Source of the DNA: Limanda limanda
Lineage: Eukaryota; Chordata; Actinopteri; Pleuronectiformes; Pleuronectidae
Assembly (NCBI RefSeq): GCF_963576545.1
Contig: NC_083645.1
Location: 3,434,001-3,498,000 of the forward strand
Length of the DNA stretch: 64,000 nt
Direction: 5' to 3'
Under the pieces are notes generated by a model that did no database searches, was not told where the DNA came from, and saw nothing but the letters and a program-made list of their open reading frames with translations. A program made the position numbers and the translations under genes. This document shows, piece by piece, positions 26,143-37,245 of the stretch (the stretch's first letter is position 1; each line of letters starts with the position of its first letter).

Positions 26143-27819
26143 GTGCTGTGAGGGTTTTATTTTAATCTTGCAAGGTATTACATACAACGTAGAACACCAA
26201 TCTTCCTTAACAATTTGAGGAATAATCTAAATGATCTAATATAAAAACTGAAACCCTTTCCTCAGCTGATTTATTAAATACAAAAGCACCATTAACAGAC
26301 TGGACAAAGCCCCACGGTGCACATTTCATCTAACATGAACATTTCTTCCAAAGATATAAGTTATGGGTGACTGAAGTTATCGCACCCTCAAGCAGAGGTG
26401 CTGGGATCCATCACAGCATTATATACAAGCACAGGCGAGATGGATATTTAACATGGGAACTATGAATTAGACCTGCCTAGTTTCAAATAAACCTTGTACT
26501 ATATTCTAACCTGCAATACAGTGCATTTCTTCCTGTATATAGTCATTATTTTCTAATACCATATACATCTGGTTTGTATTGCTTGTTTGTTGCATTTACA
26601 CTCAGCAATCATGTGATCAAACCAGATGCGTTCAGGGCTAAATGGGGCCCTACACACGTTTGTTCTATTTAAGGTAAGTTGCTTTACTTTGTTGCATTGT
26701 TTAAAGCACATTTTTACACTGACACTGAGCTAACTCACCAGAGAAATGATCAGAGCATCTCAGAAGTACTGTCAGAAGAAAGGACTTTTTTAAATAATCG
26801 TTTTCACATTCAGTACCACGTCTACTTTTTCAAAACTCTTGATGTGGTTTGATTTTGAAACATGAACCTGAACACATCACTTTAACCTTTGGGGCTAAAT
26901 GCACTTTAACTTCAACACTTTCAACTAAAATAAAGCACATGCTCTCTCTTATAACAGCACCTTGTCACGTGATGTAAAATGAACTAAAAAACATGAACCT
27001 TCCACCCAGAAACATTTCAAGATAAGCAGCTAAATGATTCCTCTCACAATAAATGCCATGACTGAGTGTGGTAGATTTACATTAAACTGTAAATTAGTTA
27101 TTTACACAAATCACAAATGCAATAATATATTTCTTATTTGCCATATAATTTTTAACATGCTGGAGACAGTTGCAATCTAAACGCGTTGTGGTAGTTATCA
27201 TTGTTGCTAAGTTCTATGGAGACATATCAAAGTGTCATCAAGTAGATGATGTAGTGTTGAAATATGGAGCCTAATGGTGTGAATGGGATGGGCCATCACT
27301 CCACAGGTGATGCCCAGCTTTTAAGAAGGAGGTGAACAATTAGAGAACCCAACCCGGATGCTAACCTGATTCATTAGATGGTTTGTCTGCAAACACAAAG
27401 CATTTGTTTCAGAGCATCCACAAACTTAAACTTAAGGTTTTTGAACAGAGAATCCAATTGTCTCCAAACTTTGCTGCTGTATGACAGAACTGGTAGTGAA
27501 GTGGGGATTGAATGGCTTTGTATCAAAGTAGCACAGAAGCACATGGTTAAATTCACATCGTTTATGTGAGATTTTATTTTTTGTTTTTTTTGCTCCAAAT
27601 ATCAGTTTCAACAATAACTTATACAAAGCACTAAAGCAATAGATAACACAAACTAAATGGAGCAAAGAACAGTGTTGCTTAAGCATTGGGTAATTTCACC
27701 TACATTCATTGTATATTGATATAGTGAATGTGTTAAGTGTTGTGGAAATGCGGAGAAACCTATACATGTATAAATATCCATAAACAGTTACAGTTTTAGC
27801 TCACACTGCTATGACGCAC
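26143..27819. other. Unassigned non-coding sequence
   Basis: No gene or known repeat is supported. The overlapping ORFs at 27374-27686 lie on both strands and show no domain. Confidence 0.5.
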
Positions 27820-27835
27820 TACACTGTAAAAAAGA

Positions 27836-27903
27836 AAAAGTTGAGAAAACGTAAAATATCAAGGCAACATGATGCAAGAGATTTTTGAGTTTTCTCAACT
27901 TTT
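27836..27903. repeat. Subterminal hairpin, 15-bp perfect stem
   Basis: 'aaaagttgagaaaac' at 27836-27850 is exactly complementary to 27889-27903, leaving a 38-base loop. It lies in the 3' flank of the SAMD3-like copy, next to the left inverted repeat. It could fold in RNA or single-stranded DNA. Confidence 0.8.
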
Positions 27904-29867
27904 GCCTGCTGTTGTTGACTTAACTAAGGTTTCCAAGTTCTGCAAAGAGTTCTGCCAACTTGGATCTTCTTGTTCACCTAATTAGGATAATCATGTGTAT
28001 TCAAAATAAAAGTTTCGTTTTCAAAGATCTTGTGCGCTGGGAGCACCGAGAGCCACCAAGCTCAAAAAAGATAGTCTGGATGGCTTCAAATGTATACCTC
28101 AACTGTTTGGGGTAATTTATATTGAGGGCATATAGAAGGCCAAAGAGGTAGGCGAACGCAGAGGAGAGGTTTTCCATTTCATGCAGCACGATGCCCCCTT
28201 CCAAAACAACTGCATGGTCTCGAGCATGTGAGATGTCGGCTTCGTCATCTAGGATGGTGAGGATGGCCACAGATGCCCCTTCCAGCACTGGTGCCAAAAT
28301 GTCAGTGTCCTGAGGAAAAATAACAGATGCATTTGAGCCTTGACAAACTAGAAAGAGCATTTTCTGAAGAAAATGTGTGTGAATGCTGAGAAGGTCCGTG
28401 CTAAAGCTGAAAAGAATAATTTGTAGGCTGAGATATGATTGGCTTCATAACGGCTAAAAACAGTTGAAATGTTAAAAAGGCAGAAGAAAATGGGCAGCTA
28501 TACACTGGAACCTGACAGCCAAAGAAAATTGATGAAGCAATGGCAACATAGCTGACGTAATAGCTGAAAATAGATTTAGTAGTTTAGAAGTAGAACTTGT
28601 GAAAAGGAGGTTGATTTACATGAATTGTAAAAAAGTTAGTGTGAACAATGTATGAAAATATGAACAAATCAGAGAAATATGATTACTGCACTGATAAACT
28701 GCACTGGGGAGGTGTATATTTCCATTTTGGATGAACTACTACTTTAAAACATCTCATGAGAATGAGGAATTAGCTACATGGCCTGAAGTATTTATCTTTT
28801 TGCTACAGTTACTAGTACTTACCAAGCACTTCATGAAAACCTTTTTGGTATCTTCGCGGAGGAAAATGGGCAAGCCTCTCAGTGCTGCTGTCTTTCGGTG
28901 TGTAACAATGTCAGATGTCTAAAGAGTATCCAGTGGAAAATAAGTATTTCAATAAGTATAGTATTGTACTGAACATACACATAATGCAAAATCAGAAATC
29001 TTTTATAGTACTGAAGATGAAGCACACACAACTTTACTTTAACAAATTAAAATACTGTTAAACCAAATGCCACCAAAACACAAAGGAAGGACTGCGGACA
29101 TCCATTTTTACTGAAGCATATCCACTAAGGTAGTTTTTAAAGCAGCCAACATCTTTTTCTGTGTCTGTTATAAGAAAGTATATTCATGCTCTTCTAAAAA
29201 TGCCAAAGGAGCACTTCACTCACCTGATCATCGAGTTTATCAAGGAGGTCTTCCATTTCTTGGCCAAAACCACCCTTCTTAGTCCGGTAGAGTTTTAGCA
29301 GGCCAGGTCCAAATCTTTCAAGAGATGCATTAAAAGTCCCCAGGAGGTCTTTGCTGGTGATACGCCGAAATTCTTCAGATATCTAAACAAGACAATCAAC
29401 AAAATATTGTAATTAATTGTAATTGCAATTTCAATTAAGCATGGGGATTTTTTTTTCTTTAACTGGAAGAAATGGGCTTCCATAGGAGTGAGATGGTTAG
29501 GGTAAGAAAATTAGGACAGGTCACAGAATCAAATGGATCATAGATTTAAATGTAACACTGGCAAGACAGAATTGACACATTTCCCCAGTAGATACTGTTC
29601 TTCTTCAAGAAAAGCCAATGTAGTTGTATAAGACAATTGCTAAATAAATTAGGACATCCTTACCTCCTGAGACGAAAACAGCGCAGGCCACCTCTCTTGG
29701 ACCTCAGATACCATAGGCTGACAGATCATTATGTTTTCCTTCTCCTGAGGAGAGACTCTGTCTAAAACGAATGCTTGCACCATGTTGTTGTGATCGTTGT
29801 TGTGTTTTTTTGAAATGAAATGCAGTCTTAAAGGGCAAAAATACCGTCTGAAAGTTGCAATTCCGTT

Positions 29868-29933
29868 TTTCAACTTTTTTTTGTTGAGGGGGGGGGCTCT
29901 TGCATAGAGCGCCAAATATGCTAGGGCCGCCCC
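29868..29933. repeat. hAT-like terminal fragment inside the SAMD3-like gene
   Basis: The plus strand ends in 'ctagggccgcccctg' at 29919-29933; its complement begins CAGGGGCGGCCCTAG, a start I associate with hAT-type elements. The poly-G and T-rich tract to the left (29873-29898) is consistent with a decayed copy. No second end was identified. Confidence 0.4.
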
Positions 29934-30118
29934 TGTGTAGCGCAGTGATTCTCTGTATGGTGCGCCCCGCCGGTGCGGCGCGGAGGCATAACAGGTGCGC
30001 AACCGGGAGGAGGAAATGAGAGGCGGATCTAATATTATAGCCGAACTAATGTTTTGACGTCCGCACTCTTTAACGGCGGAGCAGTAAACAAACAAACAAA
30101 TCGCTCTTTCGCCGTAGC

Positions 30119-30240
30119 CAGGGGTCTGCAGCCCGCGGCTCTGCAGCCCCTCCGCAGTGGATCCCTGTGCAGTGTTGTGCCTGTCGCGCATATTTTTCGC
30201 GAACAGTGAACTTTACGATCAGTTTTCATATGTTGAATGT
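30119..30240 (+). repeat. Second hAT-like terminal fragment
   Basis: 'caggggtctgcagcccgcgg' followed by 'ctctgcagcccctccgcagtgg' resembles the left end of fish hAT elements that start 'caggggtctgcaacctgcgg'. It lies in a GC-rich patch (about 29935-30190) within the large first intron of the SAMD3-like copy. The right limit is not visible. Confidence 0.4.
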
Positions 30241-30394
30241 GCACGTTAGGGAACGTCATCCACTATTTGCAGCATCTACCACTGCAGTGAGAATTGCCTT
30301 GCCTTTCGTTACTTTACACCCCTGACGCACACATACACAATGAAAGATACAGAGCGTTCCTTAATAACATACTTTTTAATCTTTGGGTTTTGGG

Positions 30395-30577
30395 GAAAGG
30401 AGCAAGTCTTATCAAGTCAAAAGGCTCAAGTCCAAGTGAAGTCACGAGTCATTGATGTCCAAGTCCAAGTCGAGTTGCAAGTCTCTTTACATTTTGTCAA
30501 GTCGAGTCTAAAGTCATCAAATTCATGACTCGAGTCTGACTCGAGTCCAAGTCATGTGACTCGAGTCCACACCTCTG
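30395..30577 (-). mobile_element. MITE fragment rich in 'gagtc/aagtc' words
   Basis: On the minus strand the end reads 'cagaggtgtggactcgagtc' and is followed by many repeats of the words 'gactcgagtc', 'gacttg' and 'aagtc'. This is a recognisable teleost element type with a CAGAGGTG end like that of hAT transposons. The opposite end could not be placed. The internal pentamer repetition gives it strong self-similarity. Confidence 0.6.
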
Positions 30578-30916
30578 TTAAAAACGCACTTACCATACCG
30601 TCTTGAGCAAAATTGTTGTGGGCTCCACGTCGTTGTCCATCCAGAAAATGTCCGTCGCTCAGGTTCAGCAGAGAGCCGTTAAAACCGGTTTAAACTGGAA
30701 TCTACTGAGTTGGCCCAACTTAACTAAAAAATCGGCTCAAAAATTTACAAATCCTTGTTGTGCTGATTTAAAATAGTAGTTAGGACAACAACGAGAGAAA
30801 ATTGCTGGACAGACAAGATTTTATAGATTGCATATTGCAAAGCCTTATTTCTGAGTCAGTTTAATTTGAAAACTCTTATGAGATCAACAATTACTAGTTA
30901 CCATTTTTACAGTGTA

Positions 30917-32948
30917 CACAATCCTTTATATTCACATTGACTATTCTTTTCTAATGTCCTCCTGAGCAATTATTTTCTTATGGGTTAGGGTGATCACAAT
31001 TACCTTTGGGTTCATGAGCATCCATTATGAGACAACAGGCACTCTGCGCCTGTTGTCTAAAAATTAACTGTAGTGGGTTGCTGCTCAATTCAGCTCTTGC
31101 CACCCCTGCAAAAATCTACCACCATAACAGGCCCTGTGGAGGTGAGGAACAGCTTAATTTAGCTTCACTGTTAGATATAATGCAACCGCATGTGCTCAGG
31201 AAGTGTTTTTTATTTAAAGAACTCTCTCTACTCACTGTGTGTTGTTGCTGCGAACAGACTTTGATAAAGTGAGTTTCCCGCAGGCCTGATCTATAGCTCA
31301 TGCTTTCTTTCCCCCTGTGGCCGCCAGTGATTCATTTCATAATAAGTATATAATGCTCATAAAAACAAAAAAACTAATCTCTATTTCAGATGGTTGCACT
31401 CTATCTGTACACATTCAGGCTGGCCACAGCCTAGTCTATCAGCTGTGAGGAGAGTGCAGTGGGTGAATGATCAACTGCTACTCCACTGATTACATTAACA
31501 GGCCCTCCATCTGTCTCACCCCTTCTCCCCCGCACCCTCAGAGGATGCAGAAACACTTCCCTCTCTACAGTACATATTTGTCTCTATGTGTTCCTCTCTC
31601 AGCCCACCCACCCATGTGCCCCAACCCTCTGACCCACAAACCCCTTCACTCAGACTGTGAGATGGTCAGGGTTGCTACTTTTCCCCCACTCTGCTTTATT
31701 TCTATGAGTTCCCGCAGAAAGGCAATTGCCAAGAGAATCATAGAGAAAGGAGAAAATGCACTGAAGGCTTTGGCCAGAAGGCAGCAAATTCTATTATAGT
31801 TTAGGAGATTGAGTAATTCAGCAGTCCTCTCTACATCTATTTATCTAGTCCATGAGACAACCCTCATCACACATGAGAACTTGACCTGCGCTGATTTATT
31901 TGCCTCAAGCTGCAGCAGTTGTCTTATTGCTGGGAGGACATGGGTGGTTGTTCCCCTGACAGCTAGATGACATAGTCCCATGTCAAGCAGCACTTGGTAA
32001 TTGGTTCATTCCTATTTAGGCACTGAAGGAGATACGGCAAGAAAAGTCCAATGGGCTGGATTAAAGGCAAAAATAGGCAGTTTTTGTTGTAAGGCTGTTT
32101 TGTGGGCTGGGCCAGGGGTTTTAATTCAAAGTGTTGAGTTGGTTAAAGATCCAGTTTGACGAGTAGTCTGTCAGCTCTAGACAAGTTCTTTGGTGGGGTG
32201 AAAAGTGGCCTGGGATGGTTGTTTTGATTTAAAAATGCTCCCTCTGTTCTGTCTGTACCAGGTTTTGAGTCACATGGGCAATAGGTGGAAGTTAACCAGT
32301 GAAAATCATATTAGTAATCCTTACAAGGTAGAGTTAAGTAATTGATGTGCATCTGTGCAGATGCCATGTTGGGACAGCAAGTTAAGAGTGGAGACAAAGA
32401 GCATAAAATTGAAAGTAGAGCTGCAGGCAAGTGCAGAGCTTGGCTGTACACAGAGAAAAAATATTGAAAACAGGTAAGAGTGGCAATTTTATTGTACTAA
32501 TGAGCCCGTTCTAAACCTGACTGTGTGGATTCTGTTTTTCTCTCGTCCTGTGTTTATGCCCAGGAGAGACTTCAGAATTGTTATTTTTCATGAAATGAAA
32601 CTGAATACTTTATGACTGCTCAAGTGTGGTTTATATATATATATATATACACGTTTGATTAATTTACTTGTTGTCTATATAACATTGCATGGCGGCTAAT
32701 TCTGAGAGATTTTCTTAATCTGACATAATCATCAGCCTAAATTCACAGCTTTTCAAAATGAAAGCTCTGTAATTCTGCTCAATAGAAAGCACTTCAACAA
32801 AACATTGAGCTTTTACTTTGTTGGAACATTCTGTTAATGTTGCCATGATTGGACACCCATGAATATCTGAAAGTCTTATATGGTGGAATAAAAATAATGC
32901 AATCAAAAGATATCATTGCCAGGCTGTACTATCTTGGGAAAAAGAAGA
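30917..32948. other. Unassigned non-coding sequence
   Basis: No gene is supported. The frame at 31467-31799 is open for 110 codons, but its first part is proline/serine-rich low complexity and no domain was recognised. A (TA)n run lies at 32632-32650. Confidence 0.5.
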
Positions 32949-33222
32949 ATCAATCAATCAATCAAGTTTTATTTGTATAGCCCACATTCACAAATCACAA
33001 TTCGTCTCATAGGGCTTTAACATGGTGTGACATCCTCTGTCCTTAACCCTCAACAAGAGTAAGGAAAAACTACTAAAAACCTTTTTAACAGGTAAAAATA
33101 TGTAGAAACCTCAGAGAGAGCCACATGTGAGGGATCCCTCTCCCAGGACGGACAGAAGTGCAATAGATGTCAAGTGTAAGAAAACATCATCAGGATTAAA
33201 GTTTTTAGCAGCATCGATGAGG
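32949..33222 (-). mobile_element. 5'-truncated L2-type LINE tail
   Basis: The minus strand ends in four TTGA units (32949-32965) preceded by the same 3' UTR as the LINE at 9510-14128, including the 'gttgagggttaaggacagag' block. Similarity begins at about the equivalent of 13862 in the long copy, so only some 270 bp were inserted, as usual for abortive LINE integration. The ORF at 33205-33414 runs out of this tail and is not a gene. Confidence 0.92.
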
Positions 33223-33956
33223 GACAGAATAAGAAGAAGACATGTTCAACTCAGTCCACACACTGATTGTTAAGAAACCTGTGCCCTGCCCCCACTGACT
33301 GCAAGGTGCTGGTTGCCTGTTATGATGACATTCCAAAAATGAATAAGTAGAACTTGCACAACTCCATTTTGCATTGGATTTTGTAAGAGACGGTTGTGGT
33401 GACAGAATGTACAAGCCTGAGATTCTTAATCCAGCCTACTCCAAATCAAGAATGTTTTTTTAATGGATGAGATAAACAAGATATGAAAAAAATAGAACGA
33501 AAAAAAAACATAACAACAACAGCAATATCAACAGGCAAACACAGAGCACACAAAAACAGAAAAGAAACAATACATCAGCTTGAGTCTCTGAGAGAGAGTA
33601 GCTGAGCAGACAGAAACACACACACACAGCCATATTCAACAGCACTGACGACACCAGGCAGACACACGGAGGAACGCTCAAACAGACAGCAGACAGAGTG
33701 TGGGCATTCAGGACGCTGCACTGACTGGGGTTTTCCAGCAGCAGGCTCCTGCTGTCTCAGCTCACAGAGCAGAAGAGGCTGTGTTGCTGTCATTCTCAGG
33801 CACTGGTGGTGTCAGCACTGTGAAAATGAGAATAGATTGGATTTGATTTTATGATTTCACAGAGTTTTTTTCCCTAATCACCAGAGGAAGATGATCCAAG
33901 AGATGAACGAGATTTGAAAAATCGAGGACAGGACAGTTTTCTCTGTTGAAGCTTTA
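33223..33956. other. Unassigned non-coding sequence
   Basis: No gene or repeat was recognised. ORFs on the minus strand at 33460-33793 are Cys/Leu-rich readings of AC-rich sequence. Confidence 0.5.
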
Positions 33957-34197
33957 TGTACTTGTGGTACATTCAGCTAAATAGATCCCTGTAACCTGGG
34001 TATGAACCAGAATCACATGTTTAAGCATGCAGGCCTCATCTTAAGATTCTCAGTCAGTAATTCCTCCTTGTATTTTTAGTTAGTTCTCTCCTCTAGGGAA
34101 TGATCCCTGACCTGTTAATGAATGAGTATAGAACATGGGACATCATCATTAGAGATGAGGCATGTCTTTATGAATACACTATTTCATTTACATTATA
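33957..34197 (-). repeat. Dispersed repeat, minus-strand member of an inverted pair
   Basis: The reverse complement aligns with 25926-26142 over its full length. The LTR-like segment begins immediately to its right. About 7.8 kb separates the two arms. Confidence 0.75.
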
Positions 34198-34218
34198 TGC
34201 TTAGACAGATGCAGTTAT

Positions 34219-34431
34219 GTCCGGCTGAACCACGAGATTTGAGACGTTGTTTTGCCTTGGGTCGCAAGCTCTCTATATAATGTGTGCTCAACTCCTGCAA
34301 AGGCGGGCTTCCACTATTGGCGTGGATGTCTCCGGATTTCATGAGTCCGTCCTGACCTGTAAGACTTTTGTGTAATAAACTTTAAACTATACAAGCAAGT
34401 TTTGGGTCCGCGGAGAATTCTTCCTTCAACA
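34219..34431 (+). repeat. Possible solo LTR fragment
   Basis: A TATA-like 'ctatataa' at about 34272, a GC-richer middle, and 'gtaataaac' (polyadenylation-like) at about 34372 are spaced as in a short LTR, with TG and CA at plausible outer limits. No target-site duplication, primer-binding site or internal coding region was found. The call is tentative. Confidence 0.3.
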
Positions 34432-35848
34432 TCAACTTCACCATCATCGACACCTCTCGGCTGCCCAAAATAGACGATAAACTGATTGCAGCTGAGGAGA
34501 AAGGAGTATCTTACCGGCCTAATTTATTGTAAACTAGAGAACACATATGGGATTGTTTCACAAAAGTAAGTGTTTCAAGTTTTTTATTGTTGATCTATTG
34601 TGTTGTCAAACATAACACATTTTTAAATCACCTTTTTGTCTGGTATTTTCTGGATAACATCAATAATAAATAATAACAACAATGTGTATTTAAGAAGACT
34701 TGTGGATATGCCACCTTAAACTATAACCATGATATACAAATGTGATGATTGTTAGATTTATGATGTGCCATCATTGAGGTTATGAAATAAAGGGAACCAC
34801 ATATGTTAAAGTCATCGTTAAAATGCCTAATAATCACAATGAATGGTTAACACATTCAAGATAATTAATAATAACTGTAAAAAATGAGATAAAATACAAG
34901 AACTGATGAATTCTATAAATAAAGAATAATAATAACTATTTCATTTTAATACAGCACTACAGTCAAACTCTGAGTACTTTAATGTGAAGGAATAATATGA
35001 TATAACATACCTAGTCATAGTAATATCCCTGTTTAAAAAAAGGCTATTTTTTTTCCACATCTAAACCCAACTACCTTCTTATCCAAAAGAATTGGATCCA
35101 GATCACCTTTGGACCACCCACTCTTTCATTCTAGTTACTTGTGTACATCTGAGAAGAGCTGAACTGAACAGACCTCAGGAATCCTCAGTATAAACTGACA
35201 TCTAAGGTTTGTGTCAGTTAACTTGTGACATGAAACCTTTGTATGGCCTTTTGTACAGTTTTTTACTCATATAATGTTTATTGTATTTTCACAGGGAGGT
35301 TCAGAGAAAACTAATTTTACTCTGTATTCTGGATTAGTCAGTGACATTTCTATATCATACTCTCATTCTGTCCATCCCCTGACGTTTTGTGCTGTTAAAT
35401 AGCCTACGGCTGGTATGCAGCCTTAAACTGACAAAAAAGAGCAACAATATTTTCCCCTTAGCTATTTTGCAATTTATAATTATAGAAATATAGAGATTGT
35501 TAAATATCAGCTATTTAAACCTCAACCTAATTTTACTTGTTTTTTCAGTAGCAACCACATCTCTATCCCAGCTACGTCCTGTTCCATGTGTCACTTTCAA
35601 CGACAGTATTTGGATTTCTACCTTTGTGTTGGTGTCCACGCAGACCAGTGTTACACAGTTTGACATTTTTATTTCCCAACAGCCTCCAGAGCAATCTTGG
35701 ATGATTCCCAACCTGGAGCATCTCATTTAGAAGTGACATGCACAGTCAAGTGCATACAGCATGTGGACAAGGACACATCCGTACATACACAGAACCTGTG
35801 GAGATGGAACAGATGTTCACATTTGCATGCATGCAGAAGCACACAAAC
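34432..35848. other. Unassigned non-coding sequence
   Basis: AT-rich sequence with no supported gene or repeat. Confidence 0.5.
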
Positions 35849-36178
35849 TCACCAAGCACTTTATCAGGAAGACCTTTTCACCTGCTTTCACATGAGACCG
35901 TCCAATCAGCCAATCATGTGGTCGCAGTGCAATACTAACAGTCATGCAAATGCAGGAAAGAGACACCAGTTCATGTTCAAACTTGAGCTCAGTGAATTTG
36001 ACCGTGGCATGATGGTACATGCCAGACAAGCTGTTTTGAGCTGTTTCTGAAACTGCTGATCTCCTGAGGTTTTCACTCACTGATATTTTCAGAATAATGC
36101 CAAAACAACACAACAACCAGCGAGCAGCAGTTTGCTGATTGAAACTTGTTAACGATGAGAGAGGTCAGAGCAGAATTC
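35849..36178 (+). pseudogene. Tc1-like transposon remnant: leader and start of transposase
   Basis: The leader ('accaagcactttatcagga', then 'ccaatcagccaatcatgtgg') and the following ELSEFDRGMMVHARQA frame match a well-known fish Tc1 family, whose transposase has 'LSDFDRGMIVGARRAG' then 'LSISETADLLGFSRTT'. Here the frame stops right after this motif, at 36048-36050. Degenerate coding continues in other frames ('gaaactgctgatctcctgag', then 'cgagcagcag', 'gatgagagaggtcagagcag'). The DNA-binding helix region is therefore present but broken, and the catalytic DDE part is missing. No terminal inverted repeats were identified. Confidence 0.75.
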
Positions 36179-36784
36179 ATATCTGTCTGTCCCCCAGTTG
36201 TAAGTCACTTTGAATTAAAGCATCTACCCAATGAGTAGATCTTGATGGAGACTATTTAGTCCTGCAATGTTTTGGGGTACCCAGGGGCTTATGTGAGGTG
36301 TAATAAAAAATAGTTTTATATAAATTCACGGGTAAAGGTAAAAATTAAATACATGTGGTGCAGAATGAAGTATATGATATGTTTCGAAATCAGGAGTTGA
36401 AATGACTGCTGTATTTTAAAATCGAAATCAACCTATAGGAAGTCGTGTCAGCAGCAAAGATTAATTTTATTGTGAAAGCCTATGATATCACCTTTGACCA
36501 CTTCACCTCTGTTCATATAACTCTCACTATCGACATCAAACAAGAAAGAACATCAAAATGGATCACATATGGGCAGGAATAGGTGAATATATTTTCAGGG
36601 GCTTTGTTACTTGTGAAAAGTGCCACAATGTATTAGCGTTTGAAAACCACAAGCTAGGCACTGCGTTGACTTAACACAAAAAACTTAACAACACAGCTCA
36701 ACCACCAAGACTAACCATATTTGAACTCTCTTTTTTGAAATTCTGAAAGAAAGTGAAAGACAGTTTTGGATTATCTGTTTGTAT
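36179..36784. other. Unassigned non-coding sequence
   Basis: No gene or repeat was recognised. Confidence 0.5.
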
Positions 36785-37245
36785 GGACATTTTATGATCA
36801 TGGACAGTGCCTTGTTTTTCTTGTTTGGTTTTGTGTGCAGCTCTGAGTTCTCAATTTCCTGTTCTATTTTGAAATTTCAGTCCTTGTGTTTCTTTTGCTG
36901 TATTTCCCTCCTTTCTCCTGTTCCTGATCGTCGGCACCTGTTCATAATGTGGCTCACCTGTGTTCAGTCACCTCTGCCTCGTCCCTTGTGTATAAACTCT
37001 CTGGGTTTCCCCTCGTCTCAGTCAGTTGGTCCTGTTCTAGATCAGTTGAAGTCAGTATTTCCTGGTGTTTCAGTTTTTCTTTCTTTAAGAATTTACATTT
37101 TTGTTTATATGCTTAAACTTGCCACCATTGACCATGAAAGATTTTTTTATTTAGTGTCTTCTCGATAAACTATTTTTCCCAAACCAATCTACAGCTCCTG
37201 CTCCTGCATTCGGGTTCACTTGCTGACTACACCTCGACACTTTAC
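36785..37245 (+). repeat. Possible LTR-like repeat
   Basis: A CT-rich segment with 'ctcctgttcctgatcgtcgg', 'gtgtataaactctctgg' and a terminal 'cctgcattcgggttcac' has the look of dispersed fish LTR-type repeats (promoter-like TATAAA, then T-rich transcribed part). Boundaries and target duplication are not visible. The open frame 36779-37168 is Phe/Ser-rich and not a recognised protein. Confidence 0.3.

Larger units (their letters stand above)
28001..30640 (-). pseudogene. SAMD3-like (sterile alpha motif domain-containing protein 3-like) gene copy, probably incomplete
   Basis: Four 3' exons splice in one frame with GT/AG sites: 29664-29826, 29224-29382, 28823-28918 and 28001-28309 (stop TGA at 28001-28003). 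Introns between them are all phase 0. Motifs KKHNNDH, VQERWPALF, FGPGLLKLYR, TAALRGLPIFLRED and AYLFGLLYALNINYP follow the order seen in the C-terminal half of the teleost multi-copy SAMD3-like family; its biochemical role is not known to me. A possible first coding exon lies at 30594-30640 (ATG at 30640, MDNDVEPTTILLKTV, donor GTAAGT). Joining it directly to 29826 would create a stop, and no exons for the N-terminal half were found. The intervening 770 bp holds transposon fragments, so the middle was probably lost. Alternatively the 3' exons belong to a short paralogue with an unseen start. Confidence 0.7.
27820..30916 (-). mobile_element. Candidate gene-carrying transposon bounded by 13-bp inverted repeats
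   Basis: The left end has 'tacactgtaaaaa' at 27820-27832 and the right end has its exact complement at 30904-30916. If the outer TA is a target dinucleotide, the element proper would begin CACTGTAAAAA, a pattern compatible with TA-targeting DNA transposons; no other target duplication is clear. A 15-bp perfect inverted repeat (27836-27850 with 27889-27903) sits just inside the left end. The interval contains no transposase; its main content is the spliced SAMD3-like gene copy on the minus strand. A bare coincidence of 13-bp ends in AT-rich DNA is possible but unlikely at this placement immediately outside the gene's first and last exons. Confidence 0.45.

Noticed and set aside
29649..30191. 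180-codon continuous minus-strand ORF
   Set aside because: Only its last part (from about 29826) is a real exon. The upstream part reads through a probable splice acceptor into hAT-like fragments.
31467..31799. 110-codon plus-strand ORF ending in a basic segment
   Set aside because: No homologous family is recognised, the first part is low complexity, and no splice or promoter context supports it.
32949..32965. TTGA/CAAT tandem run as an independent microsatellite
   Set aside because: It is the tail of the LINE copy that follows it.
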